This document shows positions 33,613-45,945 of a stretch of DNA of 64,000 nucleotides, one piece after another. The notes beneath the pieces were generated by a model. That model did not search any database, was not told the origin of the DNA, and saw only the letters and a program-made list of their open reading frames with translations. The DNA is from Lagopus muta (taxonomy: Eukaryota; Chordata; Aves; Galliformes; Phasianidae). A program made the translations under genes and the position numbers. Each line of letters begins with the position of its first letter. Within the stretch, counting starts at the first letter, position 1. The stretch is from positions 33,430,508 to 33,494,507 of the forward strand of contig NC_064439.1 in the NCBI RefSeq assembly GCF_023343835.1. Direction: 5' to 3'.

Positions 33613-36600
33613 CTACAGTAAGACAGCATCTTAAAACTTCAGGGACTGTGTCTGTTAACAAAGATTTTTTTGAATATCATTTCTGTTCACTGTAGCTTTT
33701 CAGGTGGGAGAGGTGTGAGTGTTTGGGGGGAAGGGTATGTATGGTTTTTATTTCTTGTTGTGCTTGTTTTGTGTTTAAATGCAGAGGTACAGTTTCTTTT
33801 TGGGCTATAACTGTGTCTGTAATGAATGTTTTGGACTGTTCCTCACTTGCCTCACTCCCTGTTCCCTTCACCTTGTAAAAGTAATGGAGCAGAATTTGCC
33901 CTTTGCTTCCACACTTTGTGTGGGAGCTGCGCATGCAGCAGAGCTGTCATGATATCCACATGGAACCAAGCAGGCACTGCTGGCTCGGACTCTCTCCTGC
34001 CCTGTTCTGCCCACTCTAGTGAACCTTATTGTAGCAGAAGAGAGGGTGGTTAAATGCCAGCTTAACAGGTATGCAGTGAGTTTTTACCTTATTTTGGGTT
34101 GAATCTTTTTTTTAATTGTTTTTTTTGTTTTGTTATGTTTGGGTTTTTTTTTGTTGCTTTTTTTTTGTTTGTTTTGTTAGTGCAGCATCTCTAAAAGTGT
34201 TAGAGATCTTCACCATGAGCACATGTAGCTGGTGATCTGAGCTTCCACAGGGAACCAGCCTTGGAAACTAGCCATTGTGTTCTGTCCCAGCTACTTGTTT
34301 TGTACCACATTTTCCCTTCCGGCTCCTGACAGTGAGCCAAATCTAAAGGAAATTTTCCTTAGTGCCCTCCACAGCAAGATGCTCCTGCCCGTATTGCTTG
34401 AGATGAGCGTGCTGCAACATATATTGTGGTGCAGGAAGGAAAAGTGTGTGCATGGCAAGAGAAGGGAAGGCTGTGAGCATGGAGTGCCATTCTGTCTGCA
34501 CTGGTACCACTGTTGTTCCCTCTGCCCTGTATTATTGAAAGTGGGCATGAAATAGCAAAGCCTAGGGGAAGCTAGAATTTATCACCGAGTTGTTGTACAT
34601 TATGCCATTTGCAGACTTAAAAATCTAAAATTATGCAGAAGTGGCTAGGAAGTAAGAAGGTAAAATTTGCTCTTTTCTTCCTTTACAGATAAAAAAGTGC
34701 ACCTAGTTGCTGTTAGAAGTGATAAAGAAATCCTTCTAGATAGTTTGTTATACATAAATGAGTAAGGACAAAATTCCTGCTTGTGTTGAAGATTAGAACA
34801 CTATGAGTTACTTACTGCCAGTTCAAGGTATAAGTGGGTTTCTCAGTAGTGACACAGGGCTTTGGATGGCTTTGGATAGCTTTGTCCAAAGAGCTGAGTA
34901 TAACTCATGGGCAAATAAGACTAATGCTCATGAGGTTCCTAAACTTTGGTAAATCCTCGTACAATTTGTCATCACCATACTCACAGGATAAATACTGGCT
35001 TTTGCTAGGCTAAAAAGCACATTCTGACTAAAATGAATGTACTGCAGGCCTGCTGCATCATTCTGAGAAAGCAGTCTCTGCATACGTAATACTTGATCTT
35101 TTCTCAGGAGCCTAGCACTGCAGGCTTTAAGAAAAGTATATGGTGAGTGAAGAAAACACCAAATGACACACTTGATGAGTAAAGCAAGATACTAGAACTG
35201 TAATTGGGCATTTAAGTAGTATGACTTTCTTGTTCCTGTCACCTTCTCTGAACTGTGACTATCTATAGTCCCTACGTGCACCAGGATAGAATCAAAAGTA
35301 TATAGGGTCTTTAGTTCTTGGAGTTTTCTTGTTTTAATTAGTATATATTTGTTTGAATATGAAGTCAAAACTTTTGACCAAAGCTCAATTCAATGATTTC
35401 AGTACTTGCAGTGCTAAAAATGAAGCAGAGAGCCTTTGAGATATGACTGTCTGCTTCTTCAAAGTGTGAATGCAAAAAAAAACCCAACAAAAAACAGCAG
35501 AACAACCAGCTCTCCATCCCCTGTGGTTTCCTCAATCTTTTCCGCTATTATGTGGGAAACTTTTCTGTGACAGGTCTTAATGCTGTGATTAGGTAATGGA
35601 GACCACATCGCCGCAGAATAGCAGGAGTGTGTGGGGAGGGCAGGAAGAGATCAGTCTTCTCTAAAAATTGATAGTGAAATCATGATGAAAATTGACTTCT
35701 CTTTTTTTAACTGTAAGCTTTTTCAGTAGCAGCAAAACAGATCTAGCACTTAAAGGCTTGGGCATTTTTTGCTTTTGTTTCATTTGTTCTGTTTTGTTTT
35801 TTCAGCTAGTGGGAGAACCGCTGGCTTGTTAGTAGCTTGCCAAGCCAAGTATTTGATACTAGAAGTAAAGAAGGTTTATTTCTTAAGCAAGGAACTGAAC
35901 AGCTTCACTGGGCCACTAGCTTCAGCAATTACCAACTTTTACAGTTCTTCTTTCTTCCAACAATAGGAAGTGATCTGCAGTGCATATTGTGTAATTAGCA
36001 TGGCATCCACCCTCAGAGCAGGCTTTCTTGCCTTGCTCTTCTGTGTAAAGTTGGTCTTTCTAAACTGTGGAATTGGTGCTTGGGAACATTCTGTGAAGAT
36101 GGTGGCTTCAGGAGATGCCAGTGTCCGGGTTGTTTAATAGGGGACTTTTAGAGATGGAATTGAGCAAGGTCACCTTGCTTTCAAAACCTGTGCTGCTTCT
36201 TGCACTGTTCTTGCAGGATGTTGAGCGCTTTTAAGACTTAAGGATGCTATCTTTTCAAACTACCACTGAGAAATGCTGCAGCATGTTGCACAGCTGAACT
36301 CCGAGTTATACCTCTAAGGATGCAATAGACCAGATGATTACACATAAACAAATACACAGCTAGATGACAATTTCTTTTCTGGCAAGCATAGAAGATGGTT
36401 CTTAGTAATTGTAGAGGACAAGCAACTAACTTTGGCCCTCAAATTTAGAAATGGAGAAGAGGTAGGTGGTTTTTGCTAGATTTATTTGGCTCGTTGATTA
36501 GTGATGATGGGTTGGGTTTCCTTGTCTTTGTTCAGTGGCTGACATTTATAAACAACTGACCTGTATACAGATAGCAGTCTTTGTGACTCAGATAACAGCA

Positions 36601-38898
36601 CCCTTGCTCTGTATACTCTACATGAACTGCTTTAATTTCTTAAACTGCACTAGTCTGAAGTTTTTGTGTCCTTTTCCTTTAGAAGTGTTTTCAGCTGTTT
36701 TCTTCAGTGTCCAACAGTTGCATATTCTCAGGGATATTACTTAGCCATGGCAAAATAAGAGTAATCACAGCCTTACCCTAGGAGAGTCAGACTGCTTTTT
36801 GAGCTGGGTATAGAATTCTGATACAGCTCATGACACAAAGTCTGTCCATCGCACATCCTTGCTGAGACTTGGTAAATCCCAAAGCAATCTGAAAAAAAGT
36901 GCTATCTCGTGCTGTATAATGGCTGTCAGCATATTTTAGTAGAGATCCTACACACATCTTTGTAATACAGTGCTGTTGGCATTAGGGCAGAGCTCCTAAG
37001 TGGTTTCAGTCGAGTTCTGCGTAGCACTGGCAGGCTTTTATTTATTTTATTTATTATGTATTTCTTTTTAAAGCAAACTGTGTTTTGGAGCCCCCTCTGC
37101 TATTTTAAGACACCACACTCAGTTGCATACTGAAGTTCTCTGACATTACAGTTGTGGAGTCTGAATTGCATACTCAAGTGCTTTAGCACTAAGGTCTCAT
37201 TGAAACATTTTGTCTTGGTACTGTTGTAATATGAGTCTCCCTTCAACAAATGCGCTTAAAGCTAAGGACTGCATACCTTCACTGAAAGACCTTTTGTAAA
37301 GCATCATCAGGATTTAGGTTGCAGTCATTTGCTTTAAAAATGTATCACAGATTGAACATTGTCACTTGCTCGGCTGCCCACATAGAAGTATGCCCAAAAT
37401 GTGCTCCAGTTGTTTGTGGTGTGCTTTGGCAAAGAGACGTGGACTATAGAGAATGGTATTACCTGTGTGCTTACACTGGAGCCCCTCACCATCTCTTTTT
37501 ATCATTGATTCAGCTTTTGTGAAAAGCTTTAAAGACCCCTCAATTTTAGATACCAAAAAAGATCATTAGCACACTCCCACCTTTCTATCTTTCCTCTTCC
37601 CCACTTGTTTCCCACTCCTTCCCTTCCTCCCATTTGTCACCTTCTTTGTTGTCAGAGCTGTTGCCGTCCAGCCAAAGCATCTCCGTAGCAGTGTGAAGTA
37701 GGAGGTTTTATAAGTCGTTAAATGGGAAACTGAAAAGCAGGTCTGAGTTTTGTGGCAAGGACAGAGTTGGATGGAGAATGTGCTGCTTTTCTTTGAAGCT
37801 TTGCCCTGGCTTGAGATACTCTGCTAGGACAACCATGCCGATTTCATTGATTGAATTTAAATCAGGACATTTCAAAATTGGCAGCTCTACCTCTTAGGAG
37901 TGAAAGCATGGTGTTTTGTATTTTTAATGGGCTTATTTCTCCTCTCTTTGCGTGCATAGTACCGGTAACAAAACAGAGAGGAGGGGGGAACTCATGACTG
38001 AATTCCTACCTTTTTGCTGCCTTCAGTAGCCCCTTGGTGAGCAAACCCTGCACACTTTGATGTCCTGCATGCTCTGGTATGAAATCACCCATGTGCAGTG
38101 GGGAGACTGGAGCACGCACTCCGCAAACCCATTCAGGAGCTCATCCTACTCAGTTCACACAAGGATTTAGGCACTTGCTTTGAAGTTTGAGCACAGGCAT
38201 ATGTTTCACTGACGGACTTCTTACATTGGCATGCATTTCTTCAAAATGTGGCCGTTCACTGGCATTTGTTAATATCCCTTTCTTGGTATAGTATTCTGTG
38301 TGTGTGCACCCCCATACTCTGGATGTCTAAAGACTTTTTTTTAACTTTGTATTGAGAAGGAATCAGGATATGGAAACAAGGAAGTTTCACATTTGTTTAC
38401 TTTATTGTGCACTGCAGCTTTTAGGGATCCCAAATATATTATTTGATTCCTTCATTTAAAGCCACCTTGAAAGTTGGTGATTTTTGTCTACTTGAAACAA
38501 AACAAACAAATTACATTCTGGAATATGGTGACTGAACTGAAAACCAAAGCAGCTTGCTTTTGTAGTTTCCATTTCTATTTTCTTGCATTTTTCAATCCAG
38601 TTTTGGGCATTCATTTTATTAACGATAAGCTGAGCTTACAGTGAGCCTTATTGAGGTATAAGATGAAGAGAAGGTATATTGCCTCACAGTTTAATTCTAA
38701 GGGCTTGTTCATGCCCCAGAAATCACCTCCACCAGCGTAAGCATTGCACAGATTGTGCTGTCATAAGCAGTTCAATCTTGAAATTTTGGAGTTTCCAATC
38801 TGCGTCATCTCTCACATGATACAGCATCTGTCTTTTTGTTGTTTTTTTTTTTTGAGTATTGTTAAGACTTCTGCCAGACTTTTTTATTATTTCATTGT

Positions 38899-38904
38899 AA
38901 TAAA
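38899..38904 (+). terminator. candidate PLEKHA8 poly(A) signal
   Basis: First canonical AATAAA downstream of the PLEKHA8 stop, 5.3 kb away, followed within 60 bases by T-rich sequence. It would imply a long 3' UTR. Variant hexamers nearer the stop cannot be excluded. Confidence 0.35.
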
Positions 38905-40440
38905 CTTATTTTAAATAAGCATGTTTTAAAATCTCACTTCTTCCTTGCATGGATTTGTTTTTTTTTTACTACAACAGAGGGCCTAAAGTGCTCTTCAGGA
39001 CTGCATCTGTTCTAGATACTGTGTGAACAGTCAAAAAGAGTATGTTTCTGGTTGATAGAAACTGCCTGTATGTATCTTTGTATGAAGAATGTTCACACAC
39101 ATGGAGCCTGTTTTGATTACGAGAATAAAAGCTGCATCGGCAATATAGCTGTGGGTCCTTGGCTAATGTAAATAGCTGAAGGCTGTGGTTAAGAAACCAG
39201 CCTGGCACCATCAGAGGATATGTATGTAACAACTAGAGGTAAGGATGACCTTCTGCCTGGACTTGAATTTGTTCTGTAGGAATACCTCAAGGTTTTCAAA
39301 TTTCTGGGGTCGTCTTGAGATGAGATGAAGACAAGGGCCTTTTATGTACTGTAGATATGTAACTTGTTTCTTTCATTCCCTTTTCTCTCTCTGTATAAAC
39401 AGAGAGGACACAAGAGCAGAACTATCTGTCACGTCTGATTGTCCTTCCGTAGCCCTGTCTGTCCAGCATCAGTGCACATGTGAGTGAATGGAAATCACAT
39501 GCACAAAAAGCTCACAGGCAAGCATTTCTCCACAGTTTCTTTCGGTTAAAATAAGCAAATCTGTTGCCACTACAGGATCCCATATGCAGAAAGAGCTCCA
39601 GCTAAAGCTTTGACAGAATTCGTCATGTTCATAAGTAAAGGTCATGGGCTTTCTTGTCTCTGCAGGAATCCAGATCTGTGGCTCCAAATATGAAGTGATG
39701 GTGTGCTGAATGTATTGGACTTGTAGGAACACACAGGTGCTGCTGTTTAAATAGGAAGCTTAAAGAAGACATATCAGCAGTGACCAGAAGATAGTGGAAT
39801 AGTCTCCTACCAGAGAGAAAAACAGTAAAAAACTATCTGAATTTGAGGAAAGAACAGCAATGCAAGCTCACAGCACTGAAGTTGTGACCAGTGCTGCCAG
39901 TGTGAAACTTCTACCGAGTTGTTTTCTTTTGGAAACCCCACTGCAGTGGAGAAGTGTGGGACTGACATGCAATCATGTTGGCCCACAGGCAAGGCAGAGC
40001 TGCTGAAATGCAGCGTAAGGGTCTGTAATGCTGTGATACAATCAATCACGACAGAGCACAGGTTTTCAATACAAGTTCAATGTGTTTGCACAAAGCTGTT
40101 CTCTGAATCAGAGCCTCAAGGAGGAAAGTTTTATTCCAGTCATTAGTGAAACAAAGCCTGTGTGTGTCTGTCTAGAAGTTTAGTCAACAAAATTACTGTG
40201 TATTTTTTCTTATATGTCAGTACATTGACCCAAATATATCTTGACAGAAGGCCTGTTAAATTACTGTCCCTACAGGAATTTACAAACATTTTTTACTTAT
40301 TTTACATTTTTAAACATTAATTAACAAACATTTATCCATTTTCTTTTTGGTCTAAAACAGATTTGAGTTTCTTGTGTGTTGACAAGGGGAGAAAAAATCC
40401 ATCAGCCTTAGAAAGCTTCCAGCTTTCCTTTTCTGTCTGT

Positions 40441-40612
40441 GGTGGAACAGTGGCCAGAGAAGCTGTGGATGTCCTGTCCCTGAGGGCACTCAAGGCCAGG
40501 TTGGATGGGGCCCTTGGCAGCCTGAGCTGGTGAGTGGCAGCACTGCCCCTAGCAGGGGTTGGAACTGAGCGGGCTTTAATATCCCTTCCTACCCAAGCTG
40601 TTCTATGGCAGC
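40441..40612 (+). mobile_element. CR1-type LINE 3' fragment
   Basis: CR1 landmarks 'ctcaaggccaggttggatgg', 'gggcccttggcagcctgagc', 'ggggttggaactgagcgggc' and a 'ttctatgg' tail. Between PLEKHA8 and COLQ. Confidence 0.85.
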
Positions 40613-43600
40613 ACAGGCTCGACCCCTGACTTTGCACATTAGGGAAGAAGGCTTTTCCAGGTTTCATTGCATTTTTGCACCCCCCTAACCTTCACCTTCT
40701 ACTAGCCCGTATTTGCCATTTCTGGTTTCAAGGTTTGGTAAAATTCTTCCAAAGATCATTCGCTATTTAACCACCACTAGAGCAAGGGGTGACCATTGAT
40801 ACCAATACTTTGCCTGCAGCAGGAGGAGCTGAAATTGGTGATCCTTGCATCCTTCCAGAGCCATCAGCCAACAAGACATGGAGTCAAAGAGTCATGACCT
40901 GACACCCTCCTGCTCCAGTAATGGCTTTCTGCCAAAATAATTTCCAATTAATTTAGCATCTGTTTCCAGCATTGGTATCGTCAGCTCATCTGTAGCCTAC
41001 AGAGACAGGCGTGCCTCTCATAGTTTCCTATAGGTCACACTTTTCCACTTGCCTTCTTGCTTGGCAGCTGGTACCAGGCGCGAGGGAGCCCTGTGCCTTC
41101 AGCACCACCTGAAACTCGAACCTCAGCTCAGGGATTCAGTGCTGGCCAACATGCTGCATCCCACACTGTGTGATGAGTACGTTGCCCAGAGCTACAGAAC
41201 AGAAGGCTTTGTGTGGGCAACAAAACGTTCATGCGGCAGGGTGGTAAGGGGCCTTGTCCCCTTGGGGACAGCTGAGCTTCCAATCACCTATTGACTCCTG
41301 CCATTTCACTACTGATTTTCCTCAATTTAATTCAATGCTTAATCTTTTAAAGATTCATGTTCTCTCCTTAAATAGACATAATGCTGTTGATGTGTAAATA
41401 GCCACTGCTGGGTTTGCCCACTTCATGCTTTATTGGTCACCTTGGGCAGGAGTCTCCAAACAGCCCCATAGTGAAAGATGGGGACAACCCTGGCTGTTGT
41501 GAAGAATCTGGGACAGCTTCTTCTCAGCCAGCCAAAAAGCTTCTCCATCTGGTGTGTTGTTTTCTTACACTGATCTACTTGAAGCTGGCACATCCAAGCT
41601 ACTGCTCCTTCTGAAAGGTAGGCTCTCCTCTGAAAAGGTAATTAAATGTAAACTTACATTTTCTTGAGCCTTAAGTGTTAGGAAATCAAGTCATTTTTGT
41701 ATATTCCCTGACCAGCTGGTGAGTGTGTCCTGCACTATGAGGCTTTTGCCTTGGAATTCAGTTTCTTGACACCAAGGGACAGTCTGATGAACTGCCATGG
41801 TTCACGTCCCTACATAAATGTCACATAGAGCTGATCATCTCCATAAATGAGAGCAGTTGGGCACATTGTCCTTTAGCCTCAGTGCCCATGTCCAGCTGAA
41901 CTGTAGGCAGTGGGAGTGCCTTCCACTCCAAAGTGCTGATGTTACACATGGGCTCTTTGTATGATAAAAATCACAATGTTTTCAGCCCTCGTGTGCCTAT
42001 GCTGTGCACTACAAGTTGTTCTGCTGTGAAACTTGGGCATGGATGTGCCAGGCAGGGAGGAGAATTCAGTGTCACCACACTGTCTGGCACTGCTGAAACC
42101 CTACTGTCGATGTACTGCTAGCTGCCTTGTGACACCTGGGACTGGCTAGCCTTTTCCCTGAGGAGCTCTGGGCTTTGCTCTACCAAGCCCTCAGCCCACA
42201 CTTAAACCAAGGCAGCCTTGCACTTAGCAGGGGTTTTCAGCTCCTTTCTCCTCAGCTGGTGCCCCTCTGCCTCTTGGGGTTGCTGCCTGTGGCTGCCTGC
42301 TTGTAGCCCTGACTCCAATGTGGATGTTACAGCTACAAAATGCAGGGGCAGCCCTTCGACATTTATCCAAAGTTCCTTCACCATGGCACTCGCCACATGG
42401 CACCTGTTTCCCACTGTGCCTCAGGAGCCTAATGAAGCTTCATCAGGCTGCCAGGAAGCCGAATTATGACAACCAGCCAGCCATAAAACCGGGCTTGCAG
42501 CTACTGCTCCAGGTGTTGCTGCCCACTGCTCTTTGTCCTGGGCAACCCTCAGCCAAGCCCCCTCTGCACACAGAACGGAGGATTAAATACTGGACGTCTG
42601 TAGGTCAGCCCAGCAGCAGCTCAGTGACAGGCAGTCCAAAGCAAAGCCTGCTCATCCCTGGGCAGAGCAGGTACAGATCCATGGCTTTATTTAGATGCTG
42701 TAATCCCACAGTATTTCACGCCAGAAGCTGTACTGCTCCGAAAGTCCCAGCACGAAGCAAGCCCACAGAGATCAATGGGTAACCCTGTTTTCAATGTCTC
42801 TCATAGCCTGTGCGTGCCAGCAGCAGAATCACTGAAACCCACCATCTGACAAGGACCCTCTGTCAGCCGCACAGGACGCTGCCAGGGCTGATGAAGAGTG
42901 CTGGAAGGATGGAGCTGTGACTCAATGCTTTTTAAGCTCCAAGATGTGGGTTGCAGGGGAGAGGGAAGCAGCTACTAATGTGATTTCCAGGACTGTGCTT
43001 CTGTAGTGCACTTTAGCCTGGCTCCCCATCTCCAGGCTCATGCCTTCCACATGCATTGGATATTATCCACGAAGGAGCACATGCTGGGACTTTGTTCTCC
43101 CCATGCTCAGGATGACATCAGTTCTCAGCACACACAGCCCCAGCTTGCACACAGCTAGGCACCTGCAAGCTGTGTTTTGAAAGTCAGATATAAGCAAAAT
43201 CAAGAAAATGCCAGAACGAAGGTAGCATGATTTATTGACATAAGCTGTTAATACATGCAGTAGATAACTACACATATTTAATCACATAGTAAGTGCAAGC
43301 TGGCTTTTTAGTGTACATTAAATACAGTGTATGATGTAAGCTCATACTAATTCTGTGTTCATCTACAGCTGCACACTAACGATTAGAAACCTTTCCCACA
43401 GGCATTTGCTGCTACAAAAGGCCGAGGAACTGAAGTACCTCAATCCACTTTTGAGCCACAGTTGGCACAATGCATTAGGAAACTCACGGAAGGAGGGAAG
43501 ATAAATCATAGCATTCCAGGCACCATCCAGCTGATGAATCCTCAATTAATAATAGATACGTCTGAATTAAGGAGGAAGGTATTTGCAGTCTTTTATAACA

Positions 43601-44415
43601 TGAATACTTAACACCTCCTCAAATGTTTTTTATGATGGTTTACACAAGATGATAATGGCAGTAAGAAACTTGTTCCATGACTTTTTTTTCCCTTCCAACT
43701 TGCACTTCTTTTTGTTAAGATATTGAACTTTTTGTGCTGTATTAATACAGTCCTTCTGAAATCCACGCTTCATTTTCTGACCAGGCTGATGCTGTACTTC
43801 TTCTCTACGTGCAGCACACTACAATTTGACGTGTGAGATCATGACTTGTTTTTCTTTTCCTGCCCTTGGTGCACTTTGGCTTTATCATGTCCTTTGGAGG
43901 TAGGAGCTTTTAAAAACAACAGGACTTAAAGCTGAAAGCGAAAGGCCACTGAGACTTCCAAACTTCTCAAGGACTCCAGCCTTACGGGGTCTGCAAGTGG
44001 AGATGGACTCCTTGAAGAAAGTGCTGGATCCCACCAGCTGAAACCCATTCCTTTGCACCAGTATGGGATGTTACAAGGCAGCTACCCTAGCGCAAAGAAT
44101 TCCAGAGCTTATGGCAAGTTCCTCACCCCTTTGGTTCTTTGACCTTTTATTAAGACCTCTGTTTAAATAAAAAATAATAACAATAATAAGGCAATGAGAA
44201 GAAAGGCTTTGAACTGTTGAAACAGGCTACAGCTGTTGGTGGTTGAGCTTCACAGCACAAGCAGCCCAGGTAAGCAATAGCAGTAAAATACATTAATTTT
44301 ATTTAGCTTTTAATTGACGATTTCCAGTATCACTTTGGACATGCAGAGCTAAAGTCTCCTATACAAGTGGTAGAAGTTGCATATATTCCTGCTTGCTTTA
44401 ATGCATTATCCACCC

Positions 44416-44421
44416 TTTATT
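44416..44421 (-). terminator. candidate COLQ poly(A) signal
   Basis: Minus-strand AATAAA about 1.46 kb past the COLQ stop, with a second copy at 44303-44298. Chosen only because it is an early canonical hexamer. Confidence 0.3.
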
Positions 44422-45669
44422 CAACCTTTAAGAGGTAACCAAGTGCAGCTGCTGTGGTTCTCCTATTGTGACAAGCAACTCACACACTTGAAACATTCAA
44501 GTACAGCATTTACAGCAAAGCAGCAAAGAGTGGCCTGCATGAAAAAAAAATCACACCTTGGTTTGAGCTCTTAGTCCTGAACTCCACACATCTTTGTACC
44601 ATTTTCTTCTGTTATGAACTCTTTTGTATATACAGTATTAAATATGCTTCCCCTATGAAATCTGTTCTTGAATGCGTGCTAATAAATAAGTAGGTAATTA
44701 CCCTGACTCCTATCAGAGCTAGCAGAATTGACCAAACGTCCTGAAAAGCAGAGATATACGTACATCATACAGCATGAATGAGCACCCACAAGCACATTAG
44801 GCCAGGATTGGTGTCACAGGGATACAAAAGTGAGGCGGCACATTGCAGCATGCTCCAAGCACAACAGGAGCAGGAGAGCAGGCCAGAGGAGTCGGTACAC
44901 AGGATGGGTACAGCCATCGTGGAAGGATGGAGTCTGGGTAGACCATGAGAGAAGAACAAGGCCTTCCAGCACCATGACCAGAGTGCAGGCCTGGCTGCAT
45001 TGAGGTTCCAGGTGGGCAGCCTTGCTGACCCAGCACTTCCGCAGTCCTGTTGGGCTCACACAGAATGCAGCTGGCTTGGCAAAGGCGAAAAGTGAAATCA
45101 GCTCATCCTGCATCTTTGCTCCCAGCCTGATGTCCTCCTTGGAGTGAGAGCACCTTGGCTGCATCACCATTTGGTTGTCCCCTTTGGCCTTCGTGGCCTG
45201 TGGCCTGGTGTGATAGCCAACCATTTTCCTGGAGTTTTTTTTTTTGCCTCATCTGCTGATCCTTAAAGCATTTGCAGGAAGGTCTCTGCTCCTCTGAGCC
45301 ACAAAGGTGTGCAGCTAATCACAATGCTGCTGAAGCCACCATCACACCCCCCTGGAGACAACATGAAGGAAGTTCACATTGTAATAAAAGAGAAAGTCTC
45401 CATAAACACTGTGTCCAACACATGCTTTGTGTTTATGCTGAAAAAGCTGAAAAACAAAAACCCTGAAGAACTTAATTTAGGCTGAACAGTGCTAAGCCGA
45501 GGTAACGTTGTCTTGTACACAGTATTCCTGGTTAGTGGCATTTGGTTTCCTGTAGCATTTGTGACAGAGAAGTCCCCACACACAGCCCACGAGTCTTACT
45601 GGCAAACACTGTTTATCTATTAAGACAGGATACAGTGGTCCTAGTTTTTCAGAATCTGGCTTAATTAAT

Positions 45670-45687
45670 TAAAAAAAAAAAAAAAAA
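45670..45687 (+). repeat. poly-A tract with nearby poly-T tract
   Basis: A run of about 18 A just downstream of the COLQ stop in the minus sense (T-rich there). A C-interrupted T-rich tract follows at about 45748-45793. Both lie inside the presumed COLQ 3' UTR. Confidence 0.85.
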
Positions 45688-45875
45688 GACAAACATCTCA
45701 AAATGGCCATCAGAAGCACGAAGTCTGTTTGTTTTCACAGAGATGGCTTTTTTCTTTTTTCTTCTTTTTTTTTTTTTTCTTTTTTTCTTTTTTAAATCCC
45801 AGACCTTCTCAGCTAGACAACAGCATAGCACCTCGCACCCCACGACGTGTGGGATGCTGCCCTTCTCTGCTCCCC

Positions 45876-45945
45876 TCATGTGAAGTATCGGCACTGTGTA
45901 GAGTCAATGTAGCAGTAAGAAGTGCATCGCAATTTTCCATAAGAC
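45876..45945 (-). CDS. COLQ: COLQ last coding exon
   Basis: Acceptor GTTTTAG. Encodes [20 protein letters not shown] then FT and TGA at 45878-45876. Human ends [20 protein letters not shown] FT, so all cysteines are kept. Confidence 0.94.

Larger units (their letters stand above)
33613..45875. other. noncoding interval between PLEKHA8 and COLQ stop codons
   Basis: Holds the 3' UTR of PLEKHA8 on the left and the 3' UTR of COLQ (minus strand) on the right. The first canonical AATAAA after the PLEKHA8 stop is at 38899-38904, followed by T-rich sequence; another is at 39124-39129. For COLQ, minus-strand AATAAA occurs at 44421-44416 and 44303-44298, about 1.5 kb past the stop. Also present are a T-rich tract at about 34108-34180, a CR1 fragment at 40441-40612 and a somewhat GC-richer stretch at about 40980-43060 with open frames of up to 154 codons. 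None of these frames has a recognisable domain or exon structure. I see no homologue of MTURN or ZNRF2, which follow PLEKHA8 in human. Confidence 0.6.

Noticed and set aside
40332-40667. 111-codon minus-strand open frame
   Set aside because: Largely the antisense of a CR1 fragment at 40441-40612.
42318-42782. 154-codon open frame between PLEKHA8 and COLQ, with overlapping frames at 42202-42469
   Set aside because: No recognisable domain, no matching frame on the other side of any splice site; local GC-richness explains it. A lncRNA cannot be excluded.
45661-45894. Lys-rich minus-strand open frame near the COLQ stop
   Set aside because: Product of the poly-T/poly-A tracts in the 3' UTR and the wrong frame of the last exon.
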